NCBI GenBank assembly: GCA_037693485.1
Contig: CM075346.1
Span: 17,389,501-17,453,500, forward strand
DNA: 64,000 nucleotides
DNA from: Kitagawia praeruptora
Taxonomy: Eukaryota; Streptophyta; Magnoliopsida; Apiales; Apiaceae
Direction: 5' to 3'
Shown: positions 22,825-33,606 of the stretch, one piece after another
Layout of the letters: each line of letters starts with the position of its first letter
Numbering within the stretch: the stretch's first letter is position 1
Translations under genes and position numbers: made by a program
Notes under the pieces: generated by a model
What the model was told of the DNA's origin: nothing
Databases searched by the model: none
Seen by the model: the letters and a program-made list of their open reading frames with translations, nothing else

Positions 22825-23079
22825 GAAATGGTATCAGAGCTGTAGGTTATAAACCTTAGAACAAGAGTAGGAGGAGGTGTTATGACTATATAAAAGAGTT
22901 TAGAAGCCAGGAGACTGATATGGAAGTATATAGTAGAACCTCAAGGGGTAGTTAGGGTGGAGGCATGATGGCCAATACCAATAGTAGGATTGATTATGAC
23001 GATAGTGTGTAACCATGATTATCGAAAGGATTAAATGAGCAGATAGTTGTATGGATCCGTAGATATATATATATAGTTG

Positions 23080-23132
<53 letters not shown>

Positions 23133-23896
23133 GTGCATGCATATATACTATTTGGTGTGCATAAGTGAATATGTCATGAGTATGAAGTTTTAGTATATGA
23201 AACATCTTGGGATAGGTTGAATCGAGTGAGGCTGAGTATGAACTGATTCAGGAGGATAGAGGTGAGAAGAAAGATGTATATTTGAGGATTAGTAAAGAGG
23301 AGAATATGAGGAATTCTAAAGTATAGTTGAGAACTACTATCGAGGATAAGGTGTATTTTGAGGATAGAGACATGGGAAGGACAAATGAAGGAAATGAGTA
23401 TAATGGATGAAAGATTTCAAGGTGTAATAGTTCCTAGTCGGGGAAGGCCAATGTGGTGGCTAATACCCTAAGTAGAAAAGAAAGATTAAAGATGTTAGTT
23501 GTTCAAAGGATTGATCTAGAAGGTGGGAATGAGTAAGACTTGAGGTAAAGATGTTGATGAGAATAGTAAAAGAGAATTATCGAGGCGGACTAGATATTAC
23601 AGCAGAAGGAAATGAATGTGGATCATCAAGGTGTAAAGAGCGTATGGTGAATGATAGACATGTGGGAATATTGAATATATAGAAGTATGACTAGAAGTGT
23701 CTCGTGTAGAGGTACTGGTAGAAATGATTAACGGAAAAGAGGAGATGTTGAGAAATGATGCAATGGTACTAGAAAGAGTATTGTGGAGAAAAGTAGAAGG
23801 TTGAAGAGTCAAACTGAGAAGTAGAGTACGAGATGATTAACCTTAGTTGTTACTTACGTTGATCCCGAGGACGGAATCCTTTTAAGGAGGGAAGAC
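22825..23896 (+). other. D internal region with chromovirus pol relics
   Basis: Only 1072 bp between the LTRs, full of stops. Three relics identify the parent. GKANVVANTLSRKERLKML can be read at about 23437-23496 (end of gypsy RNase H). VLWRKVEG near 23783 resembles the LWR...VEEATWE stretch after chromoviral integrase. DPEDGILLRRED at about 23862-23897 resembles the FEDEILLRGG end of Tekay-type chromovirus pol. A (TA)n microsatellite spans about 23061-23128. No intact ORF. Confidence 0.75.
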
Positions 23897-26800
23897 TGTA
23901 ATAACCCGAATTTCCGGTAGAATTAAAACTTTTTCTAACCGTGAATAAGTGCACTAGTGAATGGATATTGCCATGGGTGATGACCCCGATTTATATACGT
24001 ATCGTCAGAATATAGTAATTCGAGGGTTGACGACATAGATAAGAATAATATATCATCCAGAAAATGAGCTAATGAACCCTGAAAGGGGAGAGGAGGAGTG
24101 AATAAGCATCTTCGTACGTGCATAGTGTTTCCTATACGTGCACAGTGTTTCCCGTACGTGCATAGTAATTTGGTGGATGAATAGTGATTTTGTAAGTTGG
24201 AAAACTTTTCATGCCACCCTATGTTCGGGATAGGATATGGATATTCCGGAGCCATATTAGTGATCAGCGGAGTAAATAAGTGTATGCAAAGACGATCGGA
24301 ATTCAGAAATTCCAGATTCTATTTTTACGGAATATTTGACCGGGCAGTGAAGTATATATCAGTATTATCAAGAGAATGAGATATTAAAATTGAGGATTTG
24401 AGGATTTTATATTTTATTATTTTATTATATGTGATTTAAGAATGAAGAACGAAAACCCCTGAGATAGCGGAACGAGCGTTCTAGAAACCGCTGAAGCGTT
24501 ATAACGAGAGTAAGGAATAAAACGAACGAATCATGGATTATGGATTGAGTCCATATCGAGGTTAAATATCCTACATGATAATCAAGAGGATTATACCCCA
24601 GAATTATTAAGGTATTATTCGTATCGAGAAATTTCCCGGTAAACCCTAGCGGTAAAACTACTTAGTCATTCTTCGAACGATCAGCGAAATTGAGCAATAA
24701 CCGGACAAAGAAACGTACCAGCAACCAAGGATGCATCCATTATAGGTAGTGGGACATGACATAAGCACCTTTATGAAAATATCTTGCATCCAAATGTAAT
24801 TTACCAAGGACTTAAGTGCAAGAATGCAAGAGATGAGTACCTAGTTGCATTTCTGAGGATAAGGCAATCTAGAAAGGACCCATGAGGGGTGGACAACACA
24901 CCAAGGAAAAGATGAGGTTGAATAAGATGATAGATATATGTATTATTGAAGGAAAATATCAAGAGAAATCAAAAACAAATGGATTAAAGAGGTGTGTGAT
25001 CAAGAACAAGACAACAAGGCACCTTGTCATCACATTTCTACACACCACACAAGCTTGGCACATGGATTAAGAGGTGACATAGGCTTTCTAACAGCTGATA
25101 CATATCACAAATATCACACAAAATCATTTACCAACTAGTCAAAGAAGATTGGAAGAGAGAAAAAGCAAGAACACCACCAAAACCACAAACTGTCCAGCAG
25201 AAACCAAAGGCAAAGAAAAATTCATATCTCCACTTCTATCCATTCTTAAATCACCAAATTTTAACCATAGCTTCCTCATTGTATGTAGAATACACGTTTA
25301 AAATTTCATGGTCATCAAAGGAGTGTAGCCTAGTCAAATCCATCCCCCAAGATGAAGAACCGAAACTGTCCAGATTTTCCCAGTTTCGACCTCTCACCTT
25401 AGAAAATCAATAAGTCGAGCTTCAAGCATCCCCTAGTGATGAGCTATAGTTCAAAGGAAAGCCCTTGAAGATTAGAAGGTTTGATAAAAATTTGAGAACC
25501 AAACACTTATTTTTCGATTTTATATGAATTTTATAAGATGAGGAATGAATAGTAGGAATAGTGTTTTACTTAGTTTTTCATGTTTGTTTCTTAGTATTCA
25601 AGATTCCTAAGGTGCATCCAAGGCTAGAGGACCTCTTATCAAGCTTTGTTATTGTTCTTAGGACATCAAAGAAGGTAAAGGCCGAACCCTTGCTTGTCAT
25701 ATGTTGAGTTTTTGATGAGTTTTAGTGTTATGATGCATGATTAGAGTACTAGAGATATGATTAAGCTTTGTTAAATGATAAAATAACTTGTGTGGCTCCA
25801 AGACCTATTTAGACAGTGAGGGAGATGATGAATAGTGTCCATGAGTGTTGGTGGTGGATTGGATGATTATTTGGAGGGTTTTGATTTTGGAAATATCCGA
25901 GTTATAGCCGTCGTAATGCCCGAATTTCATTAATCCTTAAGAACCGAGCATGACAGTAGATGTAAACCTTCTGACCAGTTGAGTTTCTAATCTAAACTTG
26001 TAGATTTTGAATCATAGATCATTTTGGCGCAAGAATCGTAGCATTCTGAGTTACGGTTTAGGAGGAATGACCAAAACCGTAAAAGTTGTTCGTAGATGTA
26101 AGTGTTGAGTTGGTGACTGGAATTGAGACCATTAAAAATGGAATTAGAACATTATATTTTGAGGATAAATATTAAAGGTCATAATAAAGAGGTGGGAGAA
26201 GACGGTATGTCAAAAGAATGATTTTTCGATTTTATGAAAATGTTTCAGTCAAGGTTACGAGCGAGAGGACCTCTTAAGAGAGCACTTGGACTTAACTTTG
26301 AAAATGACTTTGTAAAGTGGTTGTTCGAGGTTCGATTTCACAACGAACTCTTGACTTAAGTGTTTGTCAGTTAACATGGACTTAGTACGAGTCTAGAGGG
26401 ACCCCTAAGTGCCTTGTTTGAGGTTGGCTTAAGTGTTTAAACGTTGAGTTATGAATGGATCGTATAAGGGATTAATAGCGTGTTTTCTTGACTTTGTTTA
26501 GATTGTCGGACCCCGCTACAAGCCCTTACTACATCGGGAGTATCAGGCAAGTATACTTAACCTTACTCTATTGTTCAGAGTATATATGTTCAATGAATGG
26601 TGTATGTGGTTCAAATGTTTTCACTACGAGTTGCAAGTATTTCATCTAGTTGATTAAATACCGGATATTGATGCAATCGAATGCATGTATATATAGATGA
26701 TTGTTCCGAAAGTTATCCGGATAGTATATAAATATAGTATTATGTATAAGAGCTATTGGTCCATCTAATTTGGACAAGTATCGATGTACATTGTACGTAC

Positions 26801-28111
26801 TCGAATAGTGTTATAATATTGTTGGAATATATATACGAGCTATTGGTCCATATGATTGGGACAAGTATCGATGTACATTGTTCGTACTCGAATAGTGTTA
26901 TAATATTGTTGGAATATATATACGAGTTATTGGTCCATATGATTGGGACAAGTATCGAGGTACATTGTTTGTACTCGAAGGGAGATAAAATGTTTCTATA
27001 AAAGTATGTTGTAATTATGAGGAGTGATGTGAGATTTGATCTGGATCATTTTATTCGAATCCATGATCAAAGCAGTCGTTCTTATGTTTCCTCTTCTAAT
27101 TTGGGAGGAAAGTGATTTATTGATGATAGTAATCGTTCGTTATTTCCGAATGATAACAGTATTATGAATAGAGGTGCACGTGGTATTATACGTGACATCG
27201 AAGATGATAAGTATGTTGAGGTGCACGTGGAATTATACGTGACATCTAAGATGATAAGTATTGAAGGTGGTCAGGGATACTCTGGCACCTTATGTTCTGG
27301 ACTGGAGATAATGCAAGAGCTTGGCGAGGTGGCCACTCAGCATAGATGTATAAAAGCCCGGATGCGGCTTAGGGTGAAGGCCGAGCAAGTCGACTCATCC
27401 TGGGGTGATCAAGGCCGAGCAAGTCGGCTCCCCCCTCTACCGGTAGTAAAAATATTTGACGTAAGGACTGATCATCCATTACAGCCCCGCGGATAAGAAT
27501 CTCCTGAATATAGTCCATCAGCAGTATTTGATAAGTGTAATTAATACCACATATGGGTATTGATTGCAGTATGAATAGTATGTTCTTACTCAGTTTTTGC
27601 GAGTAAATTTCATTATGATGAGGAAAATATTTTTGAAATACTTTTAATAGTACATTATTGAAGTCCAATTCATGTCTTCGAATACATTTATATATGTGAT
27701 TCTGGTGTATATAACTTGCTGGGCATTTTTGGCTCATTCTTGCTATTTTTAATATTATCAAACAGCGACGATCAGAGCTGGCACTAGTACGTTGAACCGT
27801 GATAAAAGGAAGGGAAAGGTGACTGATTCAGCATGTTAGCCTTGTAGTACCTGAGGAAGGTGCAAGTTAGGAAGAAGTAGTTTAATACTTTATTATCTAG
27901 TACTTTGAAGTTGTAATGAGATTCTGGAGGATACTCTGAGGTGTAATAACTTTTGGGATTAGTAAGTACTTGTTCTAAGACTATAACCCGTGGAGTAGAT
28001 TATGGAGTTTATTATGGATATTGTTGTAGATTATATTGTGAGCAGGTGATTGAATATTCCGCAAGAGGTGTGATGACCTGGATTCCCGGTAAGGAATTTG
28101 GGGCTGTTACA
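23897..28111 (+). repeat. D 3' LTR (4215 bp)
   Basis: Same length as the 5' LTR, offset 5287. Differences seen include 24281 (G to T), about 25991 (C to T), 26089 (T to G), 26770 (G to T), 26836 (T to C), 27405 (A to G) and about 27641 (C to T). TATAAAAG recurs at 27349. Confidence 0.95.
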
Positions 28112-28913
28112 TTCTGAGTGTCGGCTGAAGCTAGTCTAGATAATGCATCTGCTCGGCTGTTGTTTTCTCTGGCTACAGTAGTTAATTCAAAAGACTCGAA
28201 CAATAGATGATTTACTTTTACCTTGGCTACGTAGGCTTTGGTTCGGGCGTCCCTTTGTTCATATTCTCCTGAGAAATGTTTTACCACTAGCATCGAATCG
28301 CTGAATGCCCGAAGGTGTCTGACTTCTAGGTTCTTTGCCAAGTTCATCCCAGCAAGAAGTGCTTCGTATTCAGCTTCGTTGTTGGTTAAGAAAAAGTGAA
28401 TCGAATGGCCTGACATATCTCAAAACCTTCAGGGCTTGTAAGAATTAGAACTGCTCCGCATTTACTTCCGGTGACCGAACCATCTATAAACAACTTCCAC
28501 TTGCTGGGGGTTTGTATCAATTTTTCTTCGACTTGCAACCCTTCGGCACCAGCGAACGAACACTCTACTATGAAATCTGCCAGGGCTTGTGCTTTTATCG
28601 CAGTCCTCGGCACATACTCCAAATCAAATTCTCCTAACTCGATGGCCCAGGCAACAACTCTGCTTGAAGCCTCTGGTCTCTGTAGTATCTTTTTCAGAGG
28701 TTGGTCAGCTGTGACTTGTATCGTCCTCCCCTGGAAATAATGTCTGAGTTTTCTTGAGGCCATGACCAACCCATAGGCGAATTTCTCGACATTTTGGTAT
28801 CTGGTTTCTGCTTCTTTTAGCATGTGGCTGATGTAGAAAACTGGATATTAATTTCCATTGTGTTGCTTGACTAAGACGGCCCCCAACGTCCAATCATTTA
28901 CAGCCAAGTATAG
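28112..28913 (-). pseudogene. F RNase H and second (archaeal-type) RNase H domain
   Basis: Continues from RT on the minus strand. The classical RNase H part reads QNVEKFAYGLVMASRKLRHYF and ADQPLKKILQ. After a tether a second RNase H-like domain follows with the expected acidic residues: LFIDGSVTGS, NNEAEYEALLAGM, AFSDSMLVVKH and SRADALSRLAS. This dual arrangement is a Tat-lineage trait (established knowledge). Two in-frame stops lie between about 28840 and 28913, and a frame change near 28400 splits the second domain. D interrupts the chain directly after it. Confidence 0.88.
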
Positions 28914-30500
28914 TTATAGAGTCTCTTGTGGATCCGGTCTCATCAGCAACGGAGCCTTCGTTAAATACTCCTTGATATCTTTGAAAGCTTTTTCACATTC
29001 TGGGCCCCACAAAAAAGTCTTCGTACCTTTCAATACCTCAAAGAAGGGTAAAGCTTTATCAGCTGATTTGGAGATGAATCTTATTAGGGCCGCCAATCTT
29101 CCTGTTAACTTCTGAATATCCCGAATTGTTTTCGGAGCTTCCATGTCAATTATTGCTCTTATCTTTTCTGGATTGGCTTCAATGCCTCGAGCACTTACCA
29201 TATAACCAAGGAATTTACCGCTAAATACTCCGAATGTGCATTTGTTCGGGTTGATTCGCATGTTGTTCCTTCTTAGAGTTTCGAAGCACTCTCTCAAGTC
29301 ATCGGCATGATCCCGAAATAGAGATTTTACTATCATGTCGTCCACGTAACACTCCATATTTCTTCCGATCTGATATTTGAAAACATTATTAATCATTTTC
29401 TGAAAGGTGTCCCCCGCGTTCTTCAAGCCGAAAGGCATAACGATGAAAGCATATGTTCCTTTCGGAGTGATGAATGCTATTTTGGGGATGTCTTCAGATT
29501 TCATGGCGATTTGATGGTAACCGGAGAAGGCATCTAGGAAACTTAGAATTTCATATCCCGATGTAGCATCAACGAGCTGATCGATGTTGGGAAGCGGATA
29601 ATGGTCTTTCGGGCTGGCGAGGTTGAGATCGGTGTAATCGACGCACATCCTCCATTTGCCATTTGCCTTTTTGACCACAACCACGTTGGCTAGCCATTCG
29701 GGGTACTTGATCTCTTTAATAAAATCTGCTTCTGAAAGCTTTTCCACCTCTGTCTGAATTACCTTTTGCCTTTCCATGGCGAAATTCCTCTTCTTCTGCT
29801 TGACTGGCTTGGCCCCTTCTTTCACATTTAAACTGTGTTGGGCAATGCTCGGATCAAGTCCGGGCATGTCTTCAGGACCCCAGGCAAATATGTCATGGTA
29901 TTCTCGAATCACAGCAATCACTTTTGCTTTCAAATCTTCATTCATATTTTTCCCGATGCGGATCATTCGACTCGAGGTGCCTGCATATAATTCGACCTCT
30001 TCGGTCTCCACCGCTGGTTCGGCTATAGGGTTTGAGAGATTGTCCCCAAACTTTTCTAGCTCAATGTTCATCATGTGGTGAATACTTCCGGGTTGATCGT
30101 TCATACGCCTTTTCTTCTTCCCTTCATCTTCGGACCTGTCTAGATCTTCTAGCATAATGATCCTGGCTGCCTTTTGATCTCCTTTCATTTCGCCGATGCC
30201 ATGATCAGTATAGAACTTTAACTTCAAATGGGGTATCGAAGCTATAGCTTGGAAAGCCGTTAAGGTAGGGCGCCCGAGGATGCCATTGTATGGGCTATCC
30301 ACTCGGATGACATAAAATTTCACCTGCTTTTCCATAGTGCAGGGAGGTTTGCCCAATACCAGGGACAGTACGATCGTTCCCTCGATCGGAACTGGTGAAT
30401 TGCCAAAGCCATAGAGTGGGGGTTCGTTGCAAGATTTCAGCTGTTCTCCCCCCAGATTCATTTTTTCATAAGTCCGGTGATACAAAATGTTGACCGAACT
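28914..30500 (-). pseudogene. F protease remainder and reverse transcriptase
   Basis: A long open stretch (codons before 30500 belong to element A, not F). It opens with the part of the aspartic protease fold that follows the active site (VNILYHRTYEKM, then YNGILGRPTLTAFQAI). It then carries a full gypsy RT: VVVVKKANGKWRMCVDYTDL, PLPNIDQLVDATSGY, MPFGLKNAGDTFQKM, the catalytic ECYVDDMIVKS (YVDD near 29345) and CTFGVFSGKFLGYMVS. The connection region includes KTFLWGPECEKAFKDIK. RT itself looks uninterrupted, but the polyprotein is broken on both sides. The protease is split by element A exactly after its active-site region. Confidence 0.93.
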
Positions 30501-31511
30501 TGTTAGGTCCGATAAGATTGTAGAAGGGGGGGTTGAATACAATCTATATCATTTTATCGAAATTTGTCCTTTGAATAAAATTTGAGTTAGACAAATTTGA
30601 GCGGAATAAATTGAAACAAATTTCAAGTTGAATATAACAATATATTAACTTGATGGGTGTTACAATTTTCAGTACAGATAATTATCAAGTTGATAAAAAC
30701 TAATTAGAAAATTCGATATGAACTTTTCTAATTTAGTTAATAAAAATCAAGATAAGAACTAGGAAACTTAATTCGCTAGTAGTACAAGAATCACAAATAA
30801 ACAAGTTCCACCGGATAAAATATTACAAAGGTGTTGAACTTGATTTTCTGGGAATTTTTGTTCTTGGTGTTCTTGAGAGAAAATGAGAGAATGGAGCTCC
30901 TGGATATGTTTTGTAGATATAATGTTTCGTGTCTTTGTGTCTTTTGTCTCTTTTTCTATCTATAGTCAAGTGAACAAAGGCTGCCATCTGTTGATATTTA
31001 ATCTCTCGGTATGACCTTTAGCAACTAGTTGACGGTATGACTTACAGCCTGTTTGGCAACGACTTTTTAGAAGTCCTTATGGCTTTAAGTCGTTTTTGGT
31101 TTGTTTGGCTACCATGACTTTAAGCCCGCTTTAAGTTAAAAAACTACTTTAAGTCAGAAGTTCCATTTAGGTACTTTTAACTTATGACTTATGACTTATG
31201 GTGTTTTTTTTTTTACAATTATTGTAAAGTTCAAATATTATGAATTTTAAATTTTTTTAAGTCAAATTTCACTTTAAGTCAAAATTATTAAACCTCCATT
31301 TAACTTTAAGCAAAATTACCCAAATACTTTCATTCAACTTAAAGCAAACAACTTTACTTTCTCCTTTAAGTTAAAAACACCTCCTTTCTTGAATTCATTT
31401 TATTCTTTGTTTAATAGAGTACCGACAGCACCAGCCACATGCAATTCTTTTCTTTGTCAATTTGCTAGCAATTCACTTGTTTCCTTTTCATTTGTTTATC
31501 AAATTAATCAA
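30501..31511 (-). repeat. A 3' LTR, first segment
   Basis: Aligns with 60158-61094 of the right LTR. Positions 31045-31384 do not match the right copy, where 60693-60966 holds different sequence, so one or both have been replaced. The segment ends at TCAAATTAATCAA where insert H begins. Confidence 0.88.
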
Positions 31512-31773
31512 TTTATTTTCGTTTTCCTTGTTTAAAGTTTGGATTTCCCTAAAAAATCTTCCTTTTTTAAGAAAGATTTGGTTTGTTTTTTCGGATTTAA
31601 GCCATCGGAGCTCCGATTCTCTCTCTTTCCCGATTGCAAGTGGGCTCTCCTGTTATTGTGGCTCCAATTTTTCCAGCTTTAGGCGTTAATTTACATTCAT
31701 TTGGTTTTGTGTTTTAGATCTATAGCAGATCTAAGTCTTATTTGAAATTGTAGTTTGGATTTTTAGCTTGTAA
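31512..31773. mobile_element. Insert H, left part
   Basis: Not present at the matching point of the right LTR (61094/61095), so it is an insertion. With 50594-50883 it makes about 550 bp and ends AAAATAAAAA on the right, suggesting a retroposon with an A-rich tail. No clear duplication flanks it and I recognise no domain. The 5' part is T/C-rich. Confidence 0.6.
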
Positions 31774-32272
31774 TGTAACACCCCCAGATCCGGGGTCCGG
31801 GATCGGGTCGTTACGGTCTTATTTTCCATGGTTAATACTTTGCTTGAGTCCACAATAAATAAATCACCTGCTGTGACCCCACAATAATAACCACTCACAC
31901 ACACACAGTTATAGTCCCAGAGATGAAATTGAAATAAGCCTTGCATTACTGGTTTACGAATAAAAGTTATTACAAGCCAAAAGGATAACATCATAAGTTT
32001 AAAAGTTTTGCCGTTGATTAATCATTATTGATACATATAATTAAACTGGTAATCAAAGGCTGCTGATCTATGCTACCTCAGCAATGGCAGCGATGATATC
32101 AACGGGTAGCCCTGCGGGGCGGGTAACCTGCTTGCGCCGAGTGCGCCTGACGCGGGCCATGTGACCTAGCTGTTGTTGTGACATAATAAATAAGCAAGGG
32201 TGAGCAACAGCCCACCAACAATATATAACTGTGCAGTAATATATAAGACAGTTCAAAGATATGTTTTGAAAT
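31774..32272 (-). repeat. C solo LTR, segment left of B
   Basis: 3' end of the LTR on the minus strand. A 62-codon minus-strand frame (32068-32256) ends MARVRRTRRKQ...GLPVDIIAAIAEVA, basic then hydrophobic. I list it only as a possible small LTR ORF without known function. Confidence 0.75.
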
Positions 32273-33561
32273 TGTTAGTTACAGAGACATGCCTGTATAC
32301 ATCTAATAACAAGCCTAATTGTTTGTAATGCTTTGCATTACTTACATGACCTCTTAACTGAGGGAACCTCTAGTTGTAGAGTTTCTGTTTGTATTGTACT
32401 TGTAATAGGCATCAAATCCTAGTTGTGTAACTGTACAAATAGAGTTTAGAATAATGCTTGAAAGAAGTTCCATGGTTCATGCCTCAAGCAAGGAGTTAAA
32501 GACTGCCAAATAATCACAGTTGGGATTTGAAGAAATGAAGAAGTTGCCTAAGTACCAATTCGAGAAGTATATTTGTCTATTCGAGAAGTCCAGCATTCGA
32601 GAAGTCAGAGATTCGATATCTCAAGACACTATTCGATATCTCTGAATACACTGTTCGATATCTCATTCGATATCTCAGGGATTCGATATGTCTACTACTC
32701 TATTCGAGAACTCAAGAAGTCAACAAGTCAAGATGGTATTCGAGTTCTCAAAGAGTCAACAAGTCAAAGTTCCATTCGATATCTCAAGGACTCAGAAAGC
32801 TATTCGACAACTCGAAGATTCGATAAGTCAAATGTTCTATTCGACAACTCAAGGAATCCTGATGGAAAAGAGCTATTCGAGAAGTGGTTCGATATGTCAC
32901 TATAACAGTATTCGAGAACTCAGAGTTATCGATCAAGTCAATTCTAGTTCTCGAATCACTTACTTAGTCACTTCTCGAATACATTCTTGGAGACAAAATA
33001 CTGAAGAAATTGTACAAGTCAGAAACCTGCAACAAGCCAATGCACTTTATGGACCACAATCTGTAACGTGCTCTGGAAAGCCTACAAGGAAGCTTGGAGA
33101 GATATAGAAGAGACAAGGAGCTAAAGAAGTGGATCTAAACAGGCTTTGCAAAGTCAAATCTGTAACCGTTTGGATGCTTACTCAAAAAGGATAGACAGAC
33201 TAGAAAGTAATTTGTTTAGCTACCTTATTTGTAGTAAGCAGGCTGTATCCATGTTCTATAAGGACACAGCCTCACTTCATAACTTAGTAACTTTGTGAGT
33301 CAAGTTTTTCATACACTGTAAGCTATATCACTCTGAGAAAAACGAAGCTGAGAATACTACCATTTGTATTCACAGATTGTAGCAACCTTTATCTAATATA
33401 CATTAGATTAAAGTGATATTGTGTCTTGTGTTGTTTATTTATCCGCACCTTAATTTCTGCACACACAGGCACTTATCTGCTACACAGACTCAACCCAAGA
33501 AAAGTTCAAGAATCCATTCACCCCCCCCTCTGTATTCTTTTACCGTGTTCAATACTCAACA
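32273..33561 (+). repeat. B 5' LTR
   Basis: TGTTAGTTACAG to ACTCAACA. The U3 part carries the ATTCGA motif array (32564-32985). A weak TATA-like TATAAG lies at 33257-33262, giving a possible start near 33290. The 110- and 139-codon ORFs over the array are products of the repeats, not genes. Confidence 0.95.
32564..32985 (+). repeat. ATTCGA 12-mer array in the B 5' LTR
   Basis: About 17 forward copies and 2 reverse copies of a short motif with core ATTCGAGAAGTC, ATTCGAGAACTC, ATTCGATATCTC or ATTCGACAACTC, irregularly spaced by 5-40 bases. Not a tandem satellite. Many copies contain TTCNNGAA. The same array is in the 3' LTR at 45412-45833. Confidence 0.9.
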
Positions 33562-33563
33562 AG

Positions 33564-33574
33564 TGGTATCAGAG
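33564..33574 (+). other. B primer binding site
   Basis: TGGTATCAGAG two bases after the 5' LTR, complementary to the 3' end of plant initiator methionine tRNA. Confidence 0.93.
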
Positions 33575-33606
33575 AGGGCTGTTTATTCAAAAACAGAGAA
33601 ACGATC

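Larger units (their letters stand above)
18610..28111 (+). mobile_element. Element D: LARD-like retrotransposon with giant LTRs
   Basis: 9502 bp: a 4215-bp LTR, 1072-bp internal region, 4215-bp LTR, with a perfect TSD TTCTG (18605-18609 and 28112-28116). LTRs start TGTAATAACCCG and end GGGGCTGTTACA. The tRNA-iMet primer site TGGTATCAGAGC (22829-22840) lies four bases after the left LTR, and the purine tract AAGGAGGGAAGAC (23884-23896) abuts the right one. It sits in F pol between the second RNase H domain and integrase, on the opposite strand to F. About seven substitutions were spotted between LTRs, so it is recent. It lacks working gag and pol, so it needed proteins from elsewhere. Confidence 0.96.

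Noticed and set aside
18610..28111. Segmental duplication or assembly artefact for the 4.2-kb repeats
   Set aside because: TG...CA ends, primer site, purine tract and a perfect 5-bp TSD prove an LTR element; small differences between copies argue against an assembly duplicate.
32564..32985. CRISPR-like array
   Set aside because: Repeats are 12-mers with variable core and irregular spacing in a plant LTR; no CRISPR features.
32573..33107. 110- and 139-codon ORFs in the LTRs of B
   Set aside because: They are translations of the ATTCGA array in two frames; no start context or domain.
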